DNA from: Isoetes taiwanensis
Taxonomy: Eukaryota > Streptophyta > Lycopodiopsida > Isoetales > Isoetaceae
Assembly: GCA_021234155.1 (NCBI GenBank)
Contig: JAJEKV010000039.1
Location: 8,509,077 to 8,573,076 of the forward strand
Length of the DNA: 64,000 nucleotides
Reading direction: 5' to 3'
Of the stretch, positions 36,209 through 48,716 are shown in pieces (position 1 is the first letter of the stretch; each line of letters begins with the position of its first letter). The notes below the pieces were generated by a model. It was not told where the DNA came from. It worked only from the letters and a program-made list of their open reading frames with translations, and did not search any database. The translations under genes and the position numbers were made by a program.

Positions 36209-38559
36209 GCTTCAAATTTGCAACAATCATTTACTTTACTTAGTTTTAGAGGGAAATGAATTTATGTTTCTCATCTAATATGTGGGTACTCAAATTTCTG
36301 TCCTTGATGCAGATTATGTTGTGCATGTTTTATCCAAATGTTATGCATCTTAATCGCTTTCTTTTTCTTCAGGATTCAGACAAGGGAGTTTGAGTCTTTT
36401 ACCAACAGAGATTTTCAGCTGGCAGCATTTTGCAAGGGATTTCAATTCTCTAAATTCTGGCATTATTTCCAAGGGATTTCAGCATGGCCGCATTTTGCAA
36501 GGGACTTCGGTTTTTTAAAATCTGGCATTATTTCCAACTGACTTTCTAAACAGAGATTACGTGTCTGACACAAACTGCTTATTCAAAAAGCATTCCCATT
36601 TCGACTTGGGATTGGATCTTCTTAAGTTCTAGAGGTTTGTTTTTCAACTTTATTACGCTTTCATTTATATCCATATTCTGGTCTTTTTATGCCACCTTTT
36701 TTTTGTAGATTGGGTATGTTGCGAGAAATGTGGTTGTAGATGATTTTCTTTGATCTTGAAAATCATTTAGAATTATTTTTCTTAGTTGAATCTAGGGTTG
36801 CTACAATTCTTTTAATAATGGCATAGGTAGTTTAAACAAATAGTTTGTAAGCGAAAATGGGCATGATGTAATAAAGCCTGGTGATAATATTCCTTTCAGC
36901 AGGGGTCATGGTGGCAGAGGAGTTGATGCACAAGATAGATTTTTGTGTCTCTACTGGTGAAATGGTTTTAAAGTGAGAAATGATTTCTGAAGCAACAAGC
37001 GCTAGGAAAGCATTTCCATGCAGAGAAAATAGTAGGCGTGAAGGGAAAGAGATGTCTCCTTCCTGTACAACATAACATCTCACAAAAGTCTATTGGGCAT
37101 CTGAAAAGGTATGTTGTTTCCTTTTGAAAAATATACTAAAGGCACTAAAAAGTGATTCAAATTTGTTATAATATCTATCATATTATTAAACCATCCCTTG
37201 CAGGTCCTCATAACGGGCAAGTATTTTGAAGAATTGGAATAGATTGCCTCCTAATGTCTAAATTTATGGAAATTGAAGACATTCAACTGCAACGCTCTTC
37301 TTCCTTGGAGGGCCGAATCACCCAATAAGAGAGGTGCATCTCTTTGGAACAACATCTAAATCATTGAAGAGGAGAACAATCAACTTCCATATTTCTTTTG
37401 TTCCATAAATTCAATGCTACAGTAGAATGGACCTATATTGATGCAGTCGGTAATGCCTTATTGACATCATGGGCCAGATTTCTCCATTTTGAACTATGAT
37501 TTAAACCACTTCACCCTCCGGCCATGGGGGGCAACCCTCTGTGCGCAGCACCTTGTTTAGTCTTGTTTCCAATTCACAACAGCTATATCTTCTGAGTCCT
37601 GGTTTTAATTCGCAACAGCTATATCTTCTGGTATTCATAATGCATTTGGTTTATTTGCCATGATGGTAGGTCAGTCATATTTAGCCATCTTTTAGCAGGT
37701 TTCTAGTTGATACTGTCCTTTTTGGCTGATGTTCTATTGCAGGTCTTTGGCTATTTGTATTTAATAGTTTGGTTAAAAGTAAAATATAAACAACAGGTGT
37801 CTTGTGATGAGATTAGCTCATGCATTCTTTTGCTATTTGCAAATCTATAAGAAGCCACAGGAGTTCACAGGGTAGATATGCTACTTTCATTATGGCAGGT
37901 TTGACAAAAAAAAAATGATTTGGTAGCTCAGACAGAACGAGAGTTCTTAGAATTTGTTTGCTTAACTCATTTCTATTACAGCGATATCAGTACCCTCCAG
38001 AAGCATGATTGAATAGTATTTTTGTCTACTAGTAGGTTAGAATTTTCCAGATTATTTAACATGCATAGTCATTTAATTGTAAACCATTCTTATTATTTGC
38101 AAACTGCTAAATATGGACAAGCAATCTTGTTAAGGCCAGATGCCATGTCGATCCTACTGGATCTGTGAATCGGATCATGCACTGAGCGTCTCTGCATATG
38201 TCAGCAATTCTGAATTGTTTTACATGGATTCAATGGTTTCAAATAGATTTCATGGTTCAGTGAACAGTGTTTTTAACAGTGCGGTTAGCATAGTGCTTTG
38301 TGTCGACACAAAGCTACAGTATTTTCTGTTCATTTTTTCATCTCGGAGCTTAACCGTTATAATTGTTTTCTTTCATTTGGAATCCACCGAAGTTTGTTGT
38401 AGTTCAACAAAATTTGGTTTCATAACTCAATAGTTCAACATAATTCATTTTGTATCCAACAATTTCATGTTGCAATACATATACGAACTTGTGCCCACAA
38501 AATCAACTACTCTTGCCATGCTTTCTTTTTCAATGACTACATGGGCGTAGCCTTTCAAA
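36209..38559. other. AT-rich intergenic region with a small duplication
   Basis: GCATTTTGCAAGGGA(T/C)TTC occurs at about 36427 and 36491 with TCTGGCATTATTTCCAA in both (unit about 65 bp). CAACAGCTATATCTTCTG is repeated at about 37578 and 37615. A GGGCAACCCTCTGTGC motif near 37527 recurs at 42273. No gene is recognised; the frame at 38140-38433 lacks motifs. Confidence 0.5.
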
Positions 38560-38770
38560 GCAATCACGTATGAATATATACCCAAACCAAAGGGGGTTTC
38601 AGGGGTTTAATTTAGAAATGTTGGATGCAATGGTTTAAGTTAATTAATGTTAATACTAGTTATGTGTGGTTGTTGTATTAAAAAAAAAAAATTGGGTCCT
38701 GGGCCCTTAGGGAAATGTGTTGAATGCAATGGTTTAAAGTTGAATTTTAAATGGAAAGTGTAGAATGTAA
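38560..38770. repeat. Dispersed repeat (ACCCAAACCAAAGGGGG family), copy 2
   Basis: Shares the order of blocks described for 8618-8880: ACCCAAACCAAAGGGGGTTT, TTAATTAATGTTAAT, an A run and GCCCTTAGGG. It is followed by a second GTTGAATGCAATGGTTTAA unit. Confidence 0.65.
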
Positions 38771-38928
38771 TGGTTATCGGCATAAATGCATGTAGCAATT
38801 TTATAAACACTTATGCATGTAACAATGTTTTAACTTCTGCATGTAATTCAATTAAGGAGACAAGCATAGAATGGCATAAATACATAATTTGATTCTTCGA
38901 AACAATAGCTTAAGCACAATATGAGGAG

Positions 38929-39425
38929 TCAATTTTTACATCTGTGCAATTGAAGCGTTGCTTTTTTCAATGCGCAAATCCATGATACCAAATCCTTCTC
39001 AACCATTCCTGCAAGAATCAAATTCCATGATACCAAATTCTTCTCAGCCATTTTTCCAAGCACTTCTTGTGCCTCATTAATATAGCCTAGATGGGCGTAG
39101 ACATCTCTAAAATATTCATTCTTCAGAAGCGAAGCTGTTGGAAGAAGATGCATGCCAGGTTTAAATGACAATCCATTCACCTGAAGAAAAAGTACGTAAA
39201 TCAAAATGACTATGCAACATATAAATTTAATGAACAATCATCATTTCATAGCAAAACAGGGACCTAACTTACCGCGTCTTTGTGGACTTCTTTGTGCAGA
39301 CTTGGCATCCAAGGGGGACAAGTGTGATTATAACTAGCTATTCCAACAAGATCTCTCTTAGCAGGTGAAAACTTCACAGCATATAATGTAAGCAAATGGC
39401 CTCTTCTGAGTCTATACAAGAGATT
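38929..39425 (-). pseudogene. WD40-like fragment fused to a PPR-like fragment
   Basis: On the minus strand a segment down to 39273 reads LYAVKFSPAKRDLVGIASYN and ends at a good donor. After an AG at 39181 the frame continues VNGLSFKPGMHLLPTAS. Both are WD40 blade patterns (KFSP..DL..ASY, and AV.GLSF.PG....TAS), possibly PEX7-like. Directly after comes a PPR pattern: DVYAHLGYINEAQEVLGKMA and EKNLVSWNLILAG. WD40 and PPR repeats do not normally share a protein, so this looks like a chimaera of two decayed pieces. Confidence 0.45.
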
Positions 39426-40254
39426 CCAAAAAGCAGTTATAGCAGCATACAGATGTAAACCCTATGCTTCAAACTCTGCAATTTGATTTAACCCAATATC
39501 ACGACCTTTTGCAACATTCTGGCGGATTTGTTTTTGGGAAGGAAAGAAAGGAAATTAAAATACGTCAATATTGGCTAGAAGGATTTCAGCAAACAACAGG
39601 CTAGGAACATAAACTCTAATATAAGAATTCTCGTTTGCAAGATGTAAAAGTTTAAGGATGTAGAGCAAGAAACCTTACAATGAAGTGAAGCCAACGCGTC
39701 ATCACTATAGTCCTCCTAAGAAACGATCATACTTTATAAGGAAAAGCATCTGGATTTGCAAAAAAAAAGGCAGAATCACAGACTGGTACCAAGTTTGAAC
39801 TGGAATTGAGATACAGCATGCATCCGGCATGTTTTGTTTTAGAGAAATTTTATCTGAAGGTACAATTATGCAAGAATCAGGGGATATGGCGATGATAATA
39901 AACACAAAATTGATTAAATGGTACAACTAACCATCAATTTAAGATCAGTGCTTAGTCCTACGCCAAGAAGTTGTTGTACCTAAGAGCTTCAACGGTGGTC
40001 TCCAATTCCAGTGAGCTTATACCTGCAAATTTTACACTGGGCACCTGAATGTTTTGGCAAAGGATTCAGGAAAAGATGCGGCCCTGTTAATGCGGACATG
40101 TTGATCGACCTTCCAAGAATCTAAATTCAGGATCTGCCTCTGCTGCTTATCTGGTGGTGAGGGAACTTAAAATATTAATATTAATATCACATATCTAATA
40201 AAAAAGGAAACATGCAAGGGGAAATATCTACAACCACATGATTTGCCCTCTTCT
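39426..40254. other. Intergenic, AT-rich
   Basis: No feature recognised. Confidence 0.5.
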
Positions 40255-40400
40255 CTGAAATCAATGGCTAAAAAGAAAGTGCACTCTAGAAATACTGTTT
40301 AGTACATGCAGATGAATACAGCGGCTAAATCATAGTAAAACCATGTAAAAAAGCATACAAAAGGGCAAAAGTATGCTAGTGGGTATCAAAAAAACGCGGC
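40255..40400. repeat. Dispersed repeat shared with 9680-9830
   Basis: Same block order as the other copy, here more diverged. A related AAACACAAAAAAAACCCTATTAT piece, equivalent to the end of the other copy, lies at about 40609. Confidence 0.55.
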
Positions 40401-41074
40401 CCCAGCACTTAGATCAGCACCCTGGATGTACTATTCTATCATAGTATTCCACTTGTTATTAATTGGAGTTGTTACATATTTCTATTGATTACCTAATTAC
40501 CGTGTGCTAGTACCATTAAACAAGCTGCCATATGGGGTGCTATATGAGTGCTGTCAGCATGTGTCCGGACGCCTGCTTTTGATACCCACCAGCATACTTT
40601 TGCCCAAAAACACAAAAAAAACCCTATTATTGTGCTATATATTGTTTACTCAAATACAACATGGCCGAGTTGATGGTTGGTTCCAATGCATGAGTCTACT
40701 TGGCAATAACATGGCAGATATTTTGGTCGTCCTACATTTGAATCCGATATTGGTGGAGTTGTTGGTTGGTTCGAGTGCATGAGTCTACTTGGCAACAATA
40801 TGGCGGATATATTTGGTTTGTCCTACGTTTGAATCCAATTTTGGTTGCTTCGAAGTTAGCTGTCTTTTAATAAGATGGTTTAGTTGAGCTCCAAGTTTGA
40901 AACCTTAATCCCTACACAATGTGCTTCTTCCCTTTTTCATTTGGTTTGGCCCTAGCACTTGGATCACGTGCCCACATTCACAAATTAGCAATATCCCAAC
41001 TACATTTCTCAAGTGTACATGGATCATGTGTTCACATTTCAACATTAGAAATATTTCATTACATTTCTCATATG
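40401..41074. repeat. Duplicated intergenic blocks (88-bp and about 65-bp units)
   Basis: GAGTTG.TGGTTGGTTC and TGCATGAGTCTACTTGGCAA occur at 40668 and 40756 (offset 88). CTTGGATCACGTG / CATGGATCATGTG blocks recur at about 40961 and 41019. Confidence 0.75.
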
Positions 41075-42120
41075 ATTTTTTTATTTTTATTTTTATTTTG
41101 GAAGGATATGAGACTCTTTTTATTGACAAGAACAAAGGCACAATACACGATACACATACAGGAATAGAACCTTAGTGGATAGGTTGACCCAACTAGGCAC
41201 AAACACCCGTCTATGCATAAGAAGAACACTGTAAATACATCTGCCAAATTATCTCTTTTTTATCATCAGCTAGAGATGAGCAACGATAAGCTTTAGTGAT
41301 CTTCTGCTGAGCACAACGAAGAAGATGCTGATCAGAGATGTGTGCACCTTGGAAAATACATAAACGTCGCCTCTGCTAGATAGACCACAAAATCCAACTA
41401 GAAGCAGGATGAAATGCTCGCTTACGCAAGTTAGGCCAAACAGGGGGATAGAGTGCAAGTAGGATCTCCTGGCTAGTGAGAGACACACTGAAAAGAGTGA
41501 ACAACCACGCCCAAGCAAGTCGTAGATGATCGCACAAGAAAAAGCAGTGTTCAATAGTTTCAACATGTTGGTCACAGAGAGGGCAACAATCTGAGACTCT
41601 AGGGTTCATCTTATGAACCAAGACATTCACTCGATCACAGAATTTTCCATCGCAGCGCTGACACTTTAGGGTGGAACAATTTATCCCATGTCCACATCCA
41701 AACACTTTTCCACTGTAGTTGAGGAACCTGAAGATGCCAGTGCTGGGATGGGGGTGAGGCTCACAATCCAAAAGCAGCCTATACGTGGAAGAAACAAACT
41801 TTTCTGGCTTAACATGTGTATCACATATCCAAATAGGCATATAAGCATGTGGTTGCTGCACAATGGATGGCAAAAAATCAGCCACCTCAGCCCAGATTTG
41901 CTGATTCCATCTGTATAACAAAAATCTCGTCTGAAAAGCCTCCCATGACAGAAGATGACCAGAATCATACCAAGCTGCAATCGGTAAAACCCCAGCTAGT
42001 CGCCAACGCCGTTGGGTCTTTGGATGTACAAGTGCACATAAAGGCTGCTGATCATGCATACCTTGCAAGGGAAGCCACCAGCATGACATTGACAATGAAG
42101 CACAACCAAACATCGATACC
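41075..42120 (-). mobile_element. LINE 3' end, 5'-truncated (second family)
   Basis: A T-rich tail of TTTTTA units at 41077-41099 marks the 3' end of a minus-strand retroposon. Upstream a 245-residue open frame (42113-41376) encodes the zf-RVT end of a LINE: PSTGIFRFLNYSGKVFG, KFCDRVNVLVHKMNPRVSDC, CPLCDQHVETIEHCFFLCDH. It differs in sequence from the LINE at 10.6-12.1 kb. No RT core remains. Confidence 0.8.
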
Positions 42121-42702
42121 TAAATGTGATACATCTACCTGCTTTCTCTTACTTGGCCTCCTTTCCTTTTTATGAAACCCTATATTGATTATTTCCTCAA
42201 TGGTTTGTGGTGCGTCTTCCTACGCAAAATCATGTTCATTTTCTTGTTGCCCTTTTAGTACAAATTCCATGAGGGCAACCCTCTGTGCAACAACACCTTG
42301 TTGTTTTTCTTGTTAACAATTGGATATTGTTGAAGACGCAAAATGAGTAAAAGGCTATCAAATGCATACAAATGCATGTACAAACACAGTCAGCCTGCCG
42401 TGGCTATGGCTACAAGGAGTTTGATTTGATGGGGCTCATGTGGAGTAGTTGCTTTAAGATGTTGAAAGAGAGTATATAACTGTTGCACATTAGATGGATG
42501 GCATGCAATATAGGTTAAATCAAAGCATTCTCTTACATGGATTGCACTCTTTTTCCATTTCAGTACAGTTTATTACACCCATTTTTTTTGGCAACACCAC
42601 CCCCCACCGCTCTTTATGTTAAAGAAGGCCCATCAAAGCAAAGCTTCGATTGTGGCTTATCATGCAATCTATTTTTGTTCAATCGAAGAAATCCAAAACT
42701 AC
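42121..42702. other. Intergenic, 3' of DRC4
   Basis: Contains a GAGGGCAACCCTCTGTGCAA motif near 42270 that is also seen near 37527 and, diverged, at 50120. No gene. Confidence 0.5.
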
Positions 42703-45586
42703 TCATATGCTTGAAATATAGTGTGGCAGTCCCATTTCTTGCAAGGAAATGCCAAATTCTGCGAGTTTAGCTTCAAAAGCCTTCACAACACTGTTATGAG
42801 CCTGCAGAATAACCAAACCCATCATATATGATTATCTTAATGCTGCCAAAGAATTACTACGATCGTACCTTGGTAACTTTTCCTAATTCATAATACAATG
42901 CCTTGACTTGTCTATTCTTCGTCTCTAAGGCTTTTTCAACTCCATACTTCACATAGCCGATGGCATTTGGCTCCATCTTTGAGGCATTCAAAGCTTCACC
43001 AAGCTGAACATCCTGGATAAAAATAGCATGGATGAATTTCCCTTTTTCCCCTTCAGTTTCCTTTTGCTATTAATGGTCATATAACAACAAGTACCTTCTT
43101 TTCAAGTTCTTCACCCAACACATGCACCTTCTTTTCAAGAAGCAAACTCTTGAGTCCACATTTCTGTTGCACATCGAAGATACTATTCTCAAACTTGCCA
43201 TATAATTCATCTCTTTCAGTCTGGACCTGAACACACAACCAGGTCAAAAAAGATTAGAAACCATCAAGATCCATCACATAACATGTGTAATAATACACAC
43301 AAGATAAGAACCTTTTCAAAATTCTCTTGCATAATTCTGTATTCCCATTCAAGGTCTTTAAACTGTTTCAAAGTATCTGCATATTGTCCTCTAGTTTGAT
43401 GCAGAGACAACTTATCCTAAAGCACATAGTCATAAAATGAGAATTGTTTAACAATAAATAGAAATACCTCTAACATCTGTGCAAGAACTTGGGAACATAT
43501 GCCACAGATGAGCAGAAATGATATAATGCTAACCCATGGCGTAAAGTGGGCCTCTTCTTATTGTAATGGAATATTGTTTCTGCAATGGCTATCCTATATT
43601 TTACATAATTTATCAATTTCTGGCCAAACATAAAAAGCCCTAATTCTTAAATTACAACCAATAGACAATTTACAACAACATTCCTTCCACACTAAGAGAA
43701 AAAGTTGGACCTTCTCATAGTTTGCTAGTTGTTTCCGCAGACTTTCAACTTCTTTAAGGGCCCTCGTTAATGGTTCTGTAAGTCTCTTGTTCTCTTGCGC
43801 TATCTCATACATGAGCTTCTCATTTGCAGCTTCCTTTTTCTTCATTTCAGTTACATCTTCCTGATAACAAATACATGGAAAGCAGGTTAGTAGAAGACAT
43901 TTCTTACTGATACTACTGATGACTCCAAACAAATCACGAGTATGACTCGTAAACTTCTAATGAGTAATAACCACAGTAGATTAATTTACAGGCTGCCCCA
44001 AAAAACACTAACCTTCAATGTCTTTATGAGGTCAAGATTGTTCTGAGTTATATCATTGTAATAGCATTTTATTTCATTGAAATCTTTTTCATGCTTCCTC
44101 ATCAATTCATTAATGTGTGAGTTCTTGCGTTCTTCAATCTCATGTATTTCCTGTCTACGACGAATTTCTGCATCATCTTTTATTGCCTTTATCTGCATAA
44201 ATTGTCAAGATTTAGTATCATACTTCATTGGTTACTGAAAATTAATATAGCCACCTTCTTTTCAGATTTTGCTATCATATCTTTTGCTTGAGTATCCAAC
44301 TCTTGCCTGAGCTTGGTAATCTCCTTAGAGTGATCCTGTGGCATTAAAATTGCACAAACATCAGCATCAGCAACAATGAGATAATATGATGATGGATGAA
44401 GTTTTGAGACTAATTACCAGCTTCATCTGTCTGATGTTATCCTCGTATCCTATTTCTACTTCCTTCAGTCTTTCCTTCAAAGCATGATGATCATTCCTGC
44501 AGGTTGTCCCCAGAACTGCATGAGAGCATTGTAAATGGTTAGGCCGTGTGTGCCAACCTTCAACTATCCATAATAACATGGGTGTTTGAGAAAATGAGTG
44601 CCAATTCAGAATTGGGATCAGTGCTTTTGTGCAACCATTATAGATGGGAATTATCTTCAATTGTCTTAGTAATTGCATTAGTAATAAGTTTTATCATAAA
44701 AATCACACTTGCATGACACGCAAAGATCCTTACTAATTGTATTAGTAATAAGTTCCATCATAAAAATCATACTTGCATGACCTGCAAAGATCTAATGCCC
44801 CACATGATCACTAAAACTTGATGAGATGGTTTATTAAATTCTGCATTTATTAACAATTGAGCACTTGAGCTACACAAAGTGAACCTACAGAAGATCTGCC
44901 TCGCGTTTAGCTGCTTGTTCTCTTTGAAGCTTAAGAACCACTTCATTATCGCTCTTCACAGTGGAAACTATGTTTTGTTGTTCATACAATAAATGTTTCA
45001 TCTTTTGATTAAAAACCTGTGAGTTTGCTGTTTTTCAAGTCAGCAATGCCGTTTTCAGCAGACTAGTTGGATTTATGGAAGTACAAAAATATCCACGAAC
45101 CTTTATTTCAGCCTGGTGGCGCTCTTCAAGAGCCTCCAGCTCCCTATCCTTATTGCGCAGCTGGACTTGTAATAACTCGTGGTCCTTCTTTCTTATTTCC
45201 CAAAAAGTCGAAACCTTATCCTGATCAAATACCGGAATTTGAATTGATTCTCATTAGATAGCATTTTTCTTGTACCCACAAGAAAGATTGTATTAAGTAA
45301 TGTAATGTAATGTAATGTAATGTAATGTGACACTTTGCAGTGATGAAACATGACTCCACATATGAAATCAGTGTTCAAAACAAACCCAAAAACTTCATAC
45401 ATTTGACAAACAACTTACCCTGTCCAACTCCATCCGGTTCCGGTCCCTGCTTTCCTTTTCTTTTTCCACCTTCAATGCATCAATTTCAGCCTGCAGCTGG
45501 GCAGGAGTGGGACCTTTGGGACCAGCATCTTTGTCCTTCTTTCCTTTACCTTTGCCCTTTCCCTTGACATCCTTCTTGGGCGCCAT
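42703..45586 (-). CDS. DRC4: Dynein regulatory complex subunit 4 (DRC4/GAS8)
   Basis: Complete gene of 11 exons, all with GT/AG borders and consistent phase: 45419-45586, 45101-45220, 44889-45016, 44418-44496, 44255-44335, 44013-44192, 43711-43860, 43312-43416, 43095-43226, 42869-43012, 42703-42801. Total 1,386 bases, 461 residues; human GAS8 has about 478. The start is ATG with MAPKKDVKGKGKGK, the basic N-terminus typical of the family. Signature blocks are TFWEIRKKDHELLQVQLRNK, QMKHLLYEQQN-like, EIHEIEERKNSHINELMRK, CYYNDITQNNLDLIKTLK and EPLTRALKEVESLRKQLANY. The protein is almost entirely coiled coil. DRC4 is a core linker of the nexin-dynein regulatory complex that connects axonemal doublets and controls dynein. 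In a plant this implies flagellated sperm. No defects seen. Confidence 0.96.
45296..45328. repeat. TGTAA microsatellite in DRC4 intron 1
   Basis: About six tandem TGTAA units between exons 1 and 2. Confidence 0.9.
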
Positions 45587-48144
45587 TGCAGGACTTCAAC
45601 TGTTTCTTTTTTCTTTTACAAACTACAAAAGGGCGCATATACAAAATCGTTTAGGGATTGAAAAATGGCAAAAGTGCGAATTTCTTATGTGCTCTTATAA
45701 ACATTCCATTATCTAGAAGACACTCCTCTTGTACTTAACATAAATTGTGCAAGTCCAAGGTAGTTTTGCTAATGGCAAAAGATGCTCATTTTACACAGCA
45801 AAGCCTGATTTCCTGACATGGGGCCTTACACTATGAAAAAGATATGTAACTCGCGAAGAGGCACAAAAGGTGGTCTTTTTAGCTGCGATAAGAGGCTACA
45901 ACAATCAAAGAAGGCAACATTCTTTCTTTCGCAAAGGAAAGAGCAAGGGGGGATTATGAAGGACATAAACAATTAACCTCAGAACTGTTTTGTGGTTTGA
46001 AATAGTTCTACATGATGACATGATATTGACAAGTCATGCAAGTGAGTTGTTGCATCAAATCAAGAAGTATTTAAGGCCGTTTTGTCTTGCTTTTGCGTGG
46101 GTGAAAATTTAGCAGCGCAAGCATGTCATATCTGGCCCAATATAACAAAGGTTTGCACAATCCCTTTTTTAACAATATAAAAAGCAAGGTGAGGGATAAG
46201 ATTTTGGTTGATGTATGTATTGTAAACCATCGGGGGCATGCCTAGTTTTAACCATCTTCTTTACACTAGTCAGACCATGCAGCATACAAGGAGGTGGCAT
46301 TGGCTTGTGGCTAAAAGTAGTTTTAGCTAATCTAAGAGGTACAGTCAATGAAACAACATGGCAGGCTTGAGCAGTCTTCTCTGCAGCTGTACATGATGCA
46401 GAGCAGACTTACTGTTTGCCAAGCCATCTTTTTCACTCATGCCACTATAATCTGGAGACAAATATTTATAGCAAAAACAAATCTTCCACTGTGGTTGCAT
46501 TTTGTACCAGAATCCATCGGCTAAGACTTTTGATATAAGGCTTGGGTATGGACGGTAGATACCAACAAAGAGCTAGTTTCGAAATTGGAATGTTAATGAG
46601 CAGTTACATAAGTGTTTATATTCTTAGACCATGTACTGGTAGCATGCCAGTTAATTGCGAATATCAGCCTCTGTGTTATGTTCTCTAAGTAAATGTGCGA
46701 AATACTTACTTATTAATTAATTGAGATCATAGCGAAATTAGGGAAGTAGTCACTCCACTGAATTGTACTGGAGCATGTTCCCAGGCATCTGCAACCAAAT
46801 GTAACAAAATGAAAATTGGTCAATAGCCTGTGCATAGCTGTGTCCGGCCAGCTCTGCCTGTCTCTGTTATGGAATCGTATGCAAGTGTCCTACTAGTAGC
46901 CAGTCTATAAAATGAAAAATGTGATCTATAAGATCAACCCACAGACAGAAAATGAAACAAGATGTCAATGTGCTGATGTCATCTGAATTATCCTTAAAGT
47001 CGAATCCACCAAATGACTGTAGAAGATGACCATGTTGATGCCAACCGGACTAGAAACAGAAATGTTCTGCCTCGACATTTCTTTAGGATAAGAAGCAGAG
47101 GACCAATAGAGCATGTATAATATAAACGGGAAGATAAAAAGGCATCCTGCAATCATTAAACTGATGCCTTTCTCAGCCAGCAAATGCTCACCCTATAAGA
47201 CAGGGCAAAGATGCTGGACAGTGGAAGATACATAGCAACCGGCAGAAATATTATCTAGCAGGCAATTTCACCCCAGTGGTTTCAGAAGACTATGTATAAA
47301 AAAGGACAGCATTTCTCCATGCAATACTTCAAATTGGATCCAGTCCTTATACATGATAACAAAGAAGTTCACAATTTGTTTAAATCCGTGATTGTATCAT
47401 GCAATCTTTCCCAGCAAGCGTTACAGGCAAAGATTGACACCGTGCTATGCAACTGGAGATGAAAAAAAGTAGCCTAGAAAAAAATCCGTTCTGCCATATC
47501 TAAGTCATGTCCCAAAAGGGCCATAATTATGTCTGTAGAAATTAAGCTGGAAAATATATGGAAATAACATAGAAATACCTGCACATTCTATGGGGTCTAA
47601 ATCCGACTGATTAAGAAGCTCGTTTGGTGTTTGACATCTAGATATGTCGAATCTAGTTCTTCTTTGATAAAACTCGAATCTATAAAGATATTGCTTCCAA
47701 AAAATCAGAAGCACTGCAAACTCCTTGCTAAAGCGGTTTCCGACGTCTACAAGTCTGGCATGATTCCACTAGAGGAAACGAAAAGGAAAGGACGAAAAAT
47801 CCAACTTTTTACAGATTATCAACGACCTCCACTAATCTTCATCCGGATCTTTTAGCTAAAATGCCGCTAATATTCCTGGTTCTAGCAGAGGCCCGCTCCC
47901 TCTTGCACCCGAAGCAATCTCGTGACCTATTTTTCCAACCTTTTCTAATTTTCCTACCCGTAGATCTAGAAAAATGCCATCTCAGATTTTGATGAGGCTG
48001 GGAAAATTAGGTAAGATAATATAAATTGAATTGAATCGGATACCTAAAGATAATTGAAATGTCAAGTACATATTTTTTGTACCATTTCAGAGCCAAATTA
48101 GGTCAAAGTGATATAAATTGAATACTTTAGATGCATTTCGGAAA
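45587..48144. other. Intergenic, upstream of DRC4
   Basis: AT-rich with no repeat boundary or domain recognised. Small frames at 46965-47183 (minus) and 47631-47855 (plus) have no motif. The promoter of DRC4 should lie just above 45586; I see no clear TATA box. Confidence 0.5.
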
Positions 48145-48716
48145 TTTCAGAAAATGCAATTGAAAGGTGTGGAACCAAACAATGTCACTGGCGGGAATCT
48201 TCTTGAGTCGTGTGCTAGTCATGCAGACTTAGCTTTAGGTAAATATGTACATACATATGCCACCAACAAAAAACTTTGAGTTAGATGATGTCGTTGCGAC
48301 AACACTTGTCAAGATGTACAGTAGATGTGGTTGTCTTGAATATGCTCAACTATTATTTTAAAAATTGCATAATTTGGCATGTGGTCTCATGGACTTGTCT
48401 AATTGCTGCATACGCACAACATGGACATGCTCTGAACTATTTTAAACGAATGCAGCTTCAAGGTACTAGTCCAAATAGTACCACTTTTATTAGCATACTT
48501 GAGATTGCATCACTATACTTGAGATTGGATCACTATACTTGTAGGATTGATCTTCTTGCACGATCTGGAAACATATGCGAGGCGGAGGAATCCCTTCAGA
48601 GTCCATCATCTCCTCCATCCAAAGTAGCATGGAGAGCCTTATTAGGTGTCCATCATCTCCTCCATCCAAAGCAACATGGAGAGATTTGGCTTCGCAGGTG
48701 CAGCGCCTCTCTGTAA
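48145..48716 (+). pseudogene. PPR protein remnant (PLS type)
   Basis: Successive blocks match plant organellar RNA-binding PPR proteins: KMQLKGVEPNNVT, LLESCASHADLALGKYVHTY, VATTLVKMYSRCGCLEYAQL, HVVSWTCLIAAYAQHGHAL, FKRMQLQGTSPNSTTFISIL and CRIDLLARSGNICEAEE. They lie in three frames with stops between (for example the TGA at about 48278), so the gene is dead. A 49-bp tandem duplication (CCATCATCTCCTCCATCCAA at 48602 and 48651) falls in the last part. Confidence 0.8.

Noticed and set aside
46965-47183. 72-residue hydrophobic minus-strand frame as membrane protein gene
   Set aside because: Isolated, no splice or homology support, AT-rich codon content typical of random open frames.
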